Of a DNA stretch of 18,740 bases, positions 13,876-18,740 are shown piece by piece. The translations under genes were made by a program, and so were the position numbers. The DNA comes from Ktedonobacterales bacterium (lineage in GTDB: Bacteria > Chloroflexota > Ktedonobacteria > Ktedonobacterales > JADMIN01): assembly GCA_015478575.1 (NCBI GenBank), contig JADMIN010000009.1, positions 1 to 18,740 on the forward strand, written 5' to 3'. Numbering within the stretch: the first letter of the stretch is position 1; every line of letters begins with the position of its first letter. Below the pieces are notes generated by a model. It did not search any database. It saw only the letters and a program-made list of their open reading frames with translations, and was not told the DNA's origin.

Positions 13876-15843
13876 GTGGCAAGACTTCTCGATACTATAG
13901 ATACTCCGGCGCGCCTCAAGGCGCTCTCGCCGGCACAACTGGAGCGGTTGGCCCAGGAGATGCGCCAGGAGATCATTGAAACGGTTTCCTTGCGCGGTGG
14001 CCACTTGGCTCCGAACCTTGGCACTATCGAACTGACGCTCGCGCTGCATATCGCGTTCGACACGCCCAAAGACCTGCTCGTTTGGGATATCGGCCACCAG
14101 GCCTATCCCCATAAACTGGTGACGGGCCGACGTGATCGCTTCCGCACCATCAAGCAGTTGGGTGGCATCTCTGGCTACCTGCGTCGCGACGAAAGCCCCT
14201 ATGATGCCTTTGGCGCTAGCCACGCGAGCACCTCGATCTCCGCCGCGTTGGGCATGGCCGTCGCGCGCGACCTGCGTGGCGAGCGGTTCAAGGTGGTGGC
14301 CATCATCGGCGATGGCGCGCTGACCGGCGGCATGGCACTGGAAGCGATCAACAACGCGGGATCGCTCAAGAAGAACCTCATCATCGTCCTCAACGATAAC
14401 AACAAGAGCATCTCAGACAATGTCGGTGCGCTGCACATGCATCTGACGCGGTTGCGCGCCGACCCAAACTACCGCCGCATCCGTAGCGCCGCGCGCCAGT
14501 CATTGGAGCATATGCCTGGTGGGCATGTGGCCCGAGAGGTCGCGGGGCGCTCGGCCCGCAGTGCCAAGGAGTTCATGCTGCCAAGCAAGACCGGCGTGAT
14601 CTTCGAGGAACTGGGCTTCACCTACCTCGGCCCGATAGACGGACACGACACCCAGACGATGATCGAGCTGTTCCGTAGCGCGCGGCAATTGGAAGGGCCA
14701 GTCATCGTCCAGGTGGTGACAACCAAAGGCCGCGGCTGCGACTTTGCCGAGGCTGACGCGACGAAGTTCCACGGGCCTGGCGCTTACAATCCTCATACCG
14801 GCGAGATGAAAAAGAAGCTCGGTGAGGCTCCCAAATATCAGGACATCTTCGGCGACGCGCTGGTGGAGTTGGCCAAGCGCGACGAGACGATTGTGGGCAT
14901 CACGGCGGCGATGGCGGAGGGCACCTCGCTCAACAAATTGGCGCAGGCGATCCCCAATCGGTTCTTCGATGTTGGCATCGCGGAGCAGCACGCGGTGACA
15001 TTCGCGGCGGGTCTGGCGTGTGGCGGCATGCGCCCGGTGGCGGCGATCTACTCAACTTTTTTGCAGCGCGCCTTCGATCAAGTGATCCACGATGTCTGCG
15101 TGCAGGACCTCCACGTCGTCTTCCCTATGGACCGCGCGGGTCTCGTCGGCGAGGACGGGCACACACAGCAAGGGGTCTTCGATATCGCGTTCATGCGCAT
15201 GATTCCGAATATGAAGCTGATGGCGCCCAAGGACGAGAACGAGTTGCGCCACATGCTCTACACCGCGCTCTACTTGGATGGGCCGGTCTCCCTGCGATAC
15301 CCGCGCGGCAGCGGCGAGGGTGTGCCACTTGAGGCGGAGTTCCGGGCGCTGCCCGTCGGCAAGGCGGAATTACTGACGCCGGAGGACGAGTTGGAGCGCG
15401 CGGAATGTGCCGTGCTTGGCTACGGGAACATGGTCTCTCCCGCGCTCCAAGCGGTGCGTGAGCTCGCTGAGGAGGATGGTATTCACGCGGCGGCGGTGAA
15501 CGCGCGCTGGGCCAAGCCACTCGATGAGGAGTTGATCCTGCGCTTGGCGCGCACGACGCGGTGCCTGGTCACCGTGGAGGATCACGTCGTCGCGGGCGGC
15601 TTTGGCAGCGCGGTAGCCGAGTTGCTCCACGCGCACGACCTACACGATGTGCGGCTCAAGATTATCGGCCTGCCTGACAAGTTCATCGAACACGGCGCGC
15701 CAGCGATCTTGCGTGAGCTATATGGCCTCTCGTCAGGCCACATCAAAGATGTGGTGCGTGAACTGGTGCGGCCCGGCGTCCCCAACGCCTACAAAGACGC
15801 CAACTCGGCGACGCCCCACCCGCGCCAGGTATCACGAGAGTAG
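13876..15843 (+). CDS. dxs: 1-deoxy-D-xylulose-5-phosphate synthase (DXS)
   Basis: A 655-aa thiamine-diphosphate enzyme that condenses pyruvate and glyceraldehyde 3-phosphate into 1-deoxyxylulose 5-phosphate. This is the first step of the MEP pathway for isoprenoids, and the product also feeds thiamine and pyridoxal synthesis in some bacteria. Diagnostic parts: SLRGGHLAPNLGTIELT, WDIGHQAYPHK, the ThDP/Mg motif GDG at 145-147 with NDNN at 173-176, KFHGPGAYNP, and the catalytic Glu370 in GIAEQHAVTFAAG, followed by the transketolase-like pyrimidine-binding and C-terminal domains. The start is GTG at 13876, ten bases after AAGGAGGAG; 11 more codons are open upstream but encode Arg-rich noise. The length is slightly above the usual 620-640 because of a short C-terminal tail. 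Confidence 0.95.
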   Translation: MARLLDTIDTPARLKALSPAQLERLAQEMRQEIIETVSLRGGHLAPNLGTIELTLALHIAFDTPKDLLVWDIGHQAYPHKLVTGRRDRFRTIKQLGGISGYLRRDESPYDAFGASHASTSISAALGMAVARDLRGERFKVVAIIGDGALTGGMALEAINNAGSLKKNLIIVLNDNNKSISDNVGALHMHLTRLRADPNYRRIRSAARQSLEHMPGGHVAREVAGRSARSAKEFMLPSKTGVIFEELGFTYLGPIDGHDTQTMIELFRSARQLEGPVIVQVVTTKGRGCDFAEADATKFHGPGAYNPHTGEMKKKLGEAPKYQDIFGDALVELAKRDETIVGITAAMAEGTSLNKLAQAIPNRFFDVGIAEQHAVTFAAGLACGGMRPVAAIYSTFLQRAFDQVIHDVCVQDLHVVFPMDRAGLVGEDGHTQQGVFDIAFMRMIPNMKLMAPKDENELRHMLYTALYLDGPVSLRYPRGSGEGVPLEAEFRALPVGKAELLTPEDELERAECAVLGYGNMVSPALQAVRELAEEDGIHAAAVNARWAKPLDEELILRLARTTRCLVTVEDHVVAGGFGSAVAELLHAHDLHDVRLKIIGLPDKFIEHGAPAILRELYGLSSGHIKDVVRELVRPGVPNAYKDANSATPHPRQVSRE

Positions 15844-15982
15844 ATCTCATCAACCCGCTCGCGCGGCATCTGAAAGCCCATCATCAGCGTGTGGTGGTGG
15901 GCCGCCACATTTCCTACATGCTCTGGGACATCAGCAACATCGGCGAGGCGGAAAGTGCCCGCGTGGCGCCCCGTTCCCTGGC

Positions 15983-15996
15983 TGGAGTATACTCCA
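15983..15996. promoter_or_regulatory. Perfect 14-bp palindrome before the aminotransferase, possible operator
   Basis: TGGAGTATACTCCA is fully self-complementary and contains a -10-like TATACT (15988-15993). It lies 25 bp before the TTG start of the aminotransferase gene. No convincing -35 precedes it. An operator overlapping a promoter is one reading. Confidence 0.35.
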
Positions 15997-16021
15997 CCCA
16001 GAACGGAAGAGGAGGCCGCGA

Positions 16022-17398
16022 TTGACCAGCAAACCCGCACCCACGACGATGCACGCGCCCCTGGCGCTCACTCCGTCGGCGGGGGCCGTCAAGACCTCAG
16101 CAACACTCGTGATGAATGAGGCGGTGGCTGCCCGTCGCGCCGCTGGCATGCCCACCATTCACCTTGGTTTCGGCGAGGCGCGGTTGCCGCTCTATCCGCC
16201 CCTGCGCGAGGCGATGGCGCGGGCGCTACCGCATACCAACTACGCGCCCGTGCTCGGCCTGCCCGCACTGCGAGCGGCCATCGCTGGCTACCTGGAACGG
16301 CGCTGGGGATTGGTCTCTTCGCCCGATACCGTGCTCGTCGGACCGGGCAGCAAACCACTGATCTATGCGCTGCTCCAGGTGTTGGAAGGCGATCTGCTGC
16401 TGCCGGTGCCTTCATGGGTGAGTTACGCGCCACAGGCCCGGCTGGCCGGCAAGCGCGTCGTGCCTGTGGCCACGGCTGCCGCCGATGCGTTCATCCTCAC
16501 TCCGGCGGCGCTCGACGAGGCGCTCGCGCACGGGCGGCACGCGGGCGCCAATCCGCGCCTGCTGCTGGTCAATACGCCGAGCAATCCAACTGGCGGTATG
16601 CTCGCGCGAGAGGACGCGGCGGCGCTGGCAGAGTGGGCGCAGCGAACAGGGGTGACGCTCATCAGCGATGAGCTGTACGCCGAACTAGCGCACGGTTGGC
16701 GCGCGCATACCTCGCCCGCCCTCTTCTATCCTGAAGGGACAATTGTCACCGGGGGTCTCTCGAAGGCCTTCTCCGCGGGCGGTTGGCGCCTGGGCTATGC
16801 CGCCCTGCCGCCGGGCGCGGCTGGCGTGCGGCTGGCCGAAGCCGTGCGCGCCCTGGCGAGCGAGGTCTGGTCCGCCGCCGCGACTCCCACCCAGCAGGCC
16901 GCCATCAGCGCCTTCCAGCCCGATCCCACGCTCGCGACATATCTGCGGCGCGCGGGTCAGCTACATGGCCATGTCGCTGGTCGGCTGCACGCGGCGCTGG
17001 CCGCGCGGGGCATCGCGTGCCCACGGCCCGCGGGAGCATTTTACCTCTATACGGACTTCGCGCCCTGGCGTCAGCGCCTCGCCGCGCGCGGCATCACCAC
17101 CAGCGAGGCGCTCGCCCGCCACGTGCTCGACGCCTGGGACATGACCACGCTGCCAGGCACGGATTTCGGCGAGGCGCCCGAAGCGTTGCGGCTGCGTTTG
17201 GCCACCAGTTCCCTCTACGTCTCCGATGACCTACCACCGGAGGAGCGCGAACCGCTGCTCTGGGATCTGCTGGCGCGCACCGATGCGCTGCCCGCGGAGG
17301 ACCCCGCCGCGGGGCCGCCGCTGCCGTTGCCCGCGCTCGACCGCGCCCAATCTCGGCTGCTCGAATTCGTCGCCTCGCTCGGTGCGCCGTCACAATAA
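16022..17398 (+). CDS. PLP-dependent aminotransferase, class I/II (AspC-like fold type I)
   Basis: A 458-aa pyridoxal-phosphate aminotransferase that would move an amino group between an amino acid and a 2-oxo acid; the substrate cannot be told from sequence. Landmarks: Y-x-P-V-x-GLPALR near the start of the core, the NTPSNPTGG cofactor loop, DELYAEL with the PLP-contacting Asp and Tyr, and the Schiff-base Lys248 in GGLSKAFSAGGWRLGY. An RLRLATS segment near the end carries the likely carboxylate-binding Arg. The TTG start at 16022 is chosen because AGAGGAGG lies seven bases upstream; ATG at 16049 is the alternative. The C-terminus extends about 50 residues beyond the usual core. It follows dxs after 178 bp. 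The stop lies in a 14-bp tandem duplication (17385-17412). Confidence 0.88.
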   Translation: MTSKPAPTTMHAPLALTPSAGAVKTSATLVMNEAVAARRAAGMPTIHLGFGEARLPLYPPLREAMARALPHTNYAPVLGLPALRAAIAGYLERRWGLVSSPDTVLVGPGSKPLIYALLQVLEGDLLLPVPSWVSYAPQARLAGKRVVPVATAAADAFILTPAALDEALAHGRHAGANPRLLLVNTPSNPTGGMLAREDAAALAEWAQRTGVTLISDELYAELAHGWRAHTSPALFYPEGTIVTGGLSKAFSAGGWRLGYAALPPGAAGVRLAEAVRALASEVWSAAATPTQQAAISAFQPDPTLATYLRRAGQLHGHVAGRLHAALAARGIACPRPAGAFYLYTDFAPWRQRLAARGITTSEALARHVLDAWDMTTLPGTDFGEAPEALRLRLATSSLYVSDDLPPEEREPLLWDLLARTDALPAEDPAAGPPLPLPALDRAQSRLLEFVASLGAPSQ

Positions 17399-17412
17399 CG
17401 CCGTCACAATAG
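17385..17412 (+). repeat. 14-bp tandem duplication across the aminotransferase stop
   Basis: CGCCGTCACAATAA is followed at once by CGCCGTCACAATAG, 13 of 14 bases identical. The first copy carries the TAA stop. The rest of the gap to 17662 shows no gene I can support. Confidence 0.8.
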
Positions 17413-17662
17413 CACCGTCGTTGGAAGGGCGTACCTCACCCGCATCCACGCCCCCTTGCCACTCGCGGCGAACGGGGCGGCGCGGCGCGCGGGCCAGCGG
17501 CGGGCGCATCCTTTGGAGCGAAACGGGCGAGCTGGCCACGCGCGGATGCGGCATGGAGGCGCACCACGCCCGCGCACTAGGTTGTCCGTGATCGTCCAGG
17601 ACAGGCCACCTGCCCGCACGTGCGCATGGTGGCCCTACGTCGCCTATGCTACGATACCCTCT

Positions 17663-18298
17663 ATGTCGTTCTTCCTCAAGGCGCTCGTGGCGCTCTTCAC
17701 GATGATTGATCCCGTCGGGCTTGTGCCAGTGGTGCTTGGCCTCACCGTCGGCATGCCCGCGCGGTCGCGCGTCCTGGTCATCACGCGCGCGACGATCATC
17801 GCCGCCGTGGTGATCGCCGTCTTCGGCATCTTCGGCCAGATCATCTTCGCCTCGCTCGGCGTGACGGGTGAGGCCTTCAGTATCGCGGGCGGGGTGCTGC
17901 TCTTCCTGGTGGCGATTGATATGCTCTTTGGGCGCCAGTCCGGCGCGCGCGAGACGCCGCTCGAGACCCAGGAGGCGCTCGCGAAGGAAGATATGGGTGT
18001 CGCCGTCTTCCCGCTCGCCATTCCCATGATCGCTGGCCCTGGCACCATCACCACCATCATCCTGCTCGTGCAGACCGCTGGCACCGACACCACTGAGCTG
18101 ATGCTGCTCGCGGTGGCGGCGGCCATCACGCTGGTGGCGGCGTGGCTAGCGATGCTCATCAGCCTCCCCATCCAAAAGCGCATTGGCACGACCGGCATCC
18201 TCGTGCTCTCGCGCGTGCTCGGTATGCTGCTGGCCGCTGTCGCCGCCCAATTTATCCTCAATGGCATCGCCCTCTTCATCAGCCACAGTGTGCGCTGA
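17663..18298 (+). CDS. MarC-family integral membrane protein
   Basis: A 211-aa inner-membrane protein of the MarC (UPF0056) family, whose transport role is unproven; the old link to multiple antibiotic resistance was withdrawn for E. coli MarC. The family signature DPVGLVPV is at 16-23 and LAIPMIAGPGTI at about 118-129. Six hydrophobic segments are seen (about 2-26, 38-62, 70-90, 113-137, 145-168 and 180-207), with a hydrophilic loop at 90-110. Length matches the usual 200-220 aa. The frame is open for 69 codons upstream, but that part is Arg-rich with no family match, so ATG 17663 is preferred. No ribosome site precedes it; -10-like TATGCT (17645-17650) and TACGAT (17650-17655) lie immediately upstream, so a leaderless transcript is possible. 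Confidence 0.9.
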   Translation: MSFFLKALVALFTMIDPVGLVPVVLGLTVGMPARSRVLVITRATIIAAVVIAVFGIFGQIIFASLGVTGEAFSIAGGVLLFLVAIDMLFGRQSGARETPLETQEALAKEDMGVAVFPLAIPMIAGPGTITTIILLVQTAGTDTTELMLLAVAAAITLVAAWLAMLISLPIQKRIGTTGILVLSRVLGMLLAAVAAQFILNGIALFISHSVR

Positions 18299-18493
18299 CA
18301 CACACGCGCATCGAGCCAGCGAGGCGACCACTCCAGGGACCTGAAGACACGCAGCTAGCTACATGGCGGGCGTTGGCCCCGATATGCTATCGTGACTCGT
18401 GGCGGTGCCCGGCCATCTCCCCCAGCGCGACGGACCACGACGACCGGGCGGCGCACTGAGACGCTGAGCGCATGTAGCGAGAGGAGATTCAGC

Positions 18494-18740
18494 ATGGCGG
18501 ACCAGCCAACCTCGATTCCAGAGTCCTTCACGGGACTCGAAACCGCGTTTGACCCCAGCAAAGCCGCGGGCGTAGACAAAACCATCCAGTTCGACTTCAC
18601 CGGTCGCGAAGCGGGCACATGGGCGCTCACGGTCCGCGATGGCAAGATCAGCTATCACCAGGGGCCAGCGGAGAACCCCAACGCCACGGTCACGGTGGAT
18701 TCTGATGACTGGCTCAAGCTGCTGCGCGGCGAGCTTAGCC
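18494..18740 (+). CDS. SCP2 sterol-binding-domain protein, cut by the window end
   Basis: The first 82 codons of an SCP2-like protein. The family pattern is clear: a short N-terminal helix, FDPSKAAGVDKTIQFDFTG, GTWALTVRDGKISYHQG, ENPNATVTVDSDDWLKLLRGEL. SCP2 domains bind lipids in a hydrophobic tunnel; in bacteria the ligand is generally unknown. GAGGAG lies about eight bases before the ATG. A weak extended -10 candidate TGCTATCGT (18385-18393) lies about 100 bp upstream. It runs off the right edge; the family is usually 100-130 aa when stand-alone, so only a short part is missing. Confidence 0.88.
   Translation, partial: MADQPTSIPESFTGLETAFDPSKAAGVDKTIQFDFTGREAGTWALTVRDGKISYHQGPAENPNATVTVDSDDWLKLLRGELS

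Noticed and set aside
13649..13900. 83-aa Arg-rich ORF overlapping the dxs start
   Set aside because: No ribosome site and no recognisable fold; it overlaps the dxs start and looks like a chance frame in the leader. A leader peptide cannot be fully excluded.
15840..16025. Open frame of about 60 codons in the dxs-aminotransferase gap with codon-like GC3 (contains YMLWDISNIGEAES)
   Set aside because: No plausible start codon with a ribosome site and no match to a family I know; could be a gene remnant, but support is too thin to annotate.
1..18740. CRISPR array, insertion sequence or rRNA
   Set aside because: No regularly spaced repeats, no transposase gene with terminal inverted repeats and no rRNA segment were seen.

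Overview
The window is a GC-rich bacterial chromosome segment (roughly 60-65% G+C by eye) with an accessory left third and a housekeeping right two thirds, joined at a tRNA-Thr gene. The organism is most likely a member of Chloroflexota. This is an inference from general gene style (PASTA kinase with a Pro/Ser/Thr tail, DXS, M42 peptidase, GTG/TTG starts) and is not proven by any marker.

Left region, about 1-6948 (accessory). A minus-strand operon runs from a well-formed sigma70-type promoter (5744-5772). It holds a type III-like adenine methyltransferase (mod), a 30-codon ORF overlapping the next start by 4 nt, a small HicB-like protein, a type III-like restriction helicase-endonuclease (res), and a TcmP-like gene interrupted by a stop near the window edge. 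Between the HicB-like gene and res lies an inverted pair of GC-rich hairpin elements. On the plus strand come a 68-aa MerR/excisionase-type DNA-binding protein and a tyrosine-integrase relic with an internal deletion and a frameshift. The relic points at the 3' end of tRNA-Thr(TGT). This is the usual layout of a tRNA-borne genomic island whose integrase has died; the cargo visible here is a restriction-modification system. The other island end lies outside the window.

Right region, 7021-18740 (core-like, all plus strand). A promoter-rich 600-bp gap is followed by a PASTA-domain Ser/Thr kinase and recO, then an M42 metallopeptidase with an unusual N-terminal extension. Next are an unrecognised 131-aa protein, an unrecognised membrane-anchored secreted protein built from two tandem Cys-bracketed repeats, and dxs (first step of the MEP isoprenoid pathway) with a long leader. 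They are followed by a class I/II aminotransferase, a MarC-family membrane protein and the start of an SCP2-domain protein cut by the window end.

Several genes have recognisable -10/-35 pairs of the ordinary TTGACA/TATAAT type, often with an extended -10. The most interesting points are the tRNA-bounded restriction island, the coupled small genes inside its operon, the low-GC block inside mod, and the two-repeat secreted protein.
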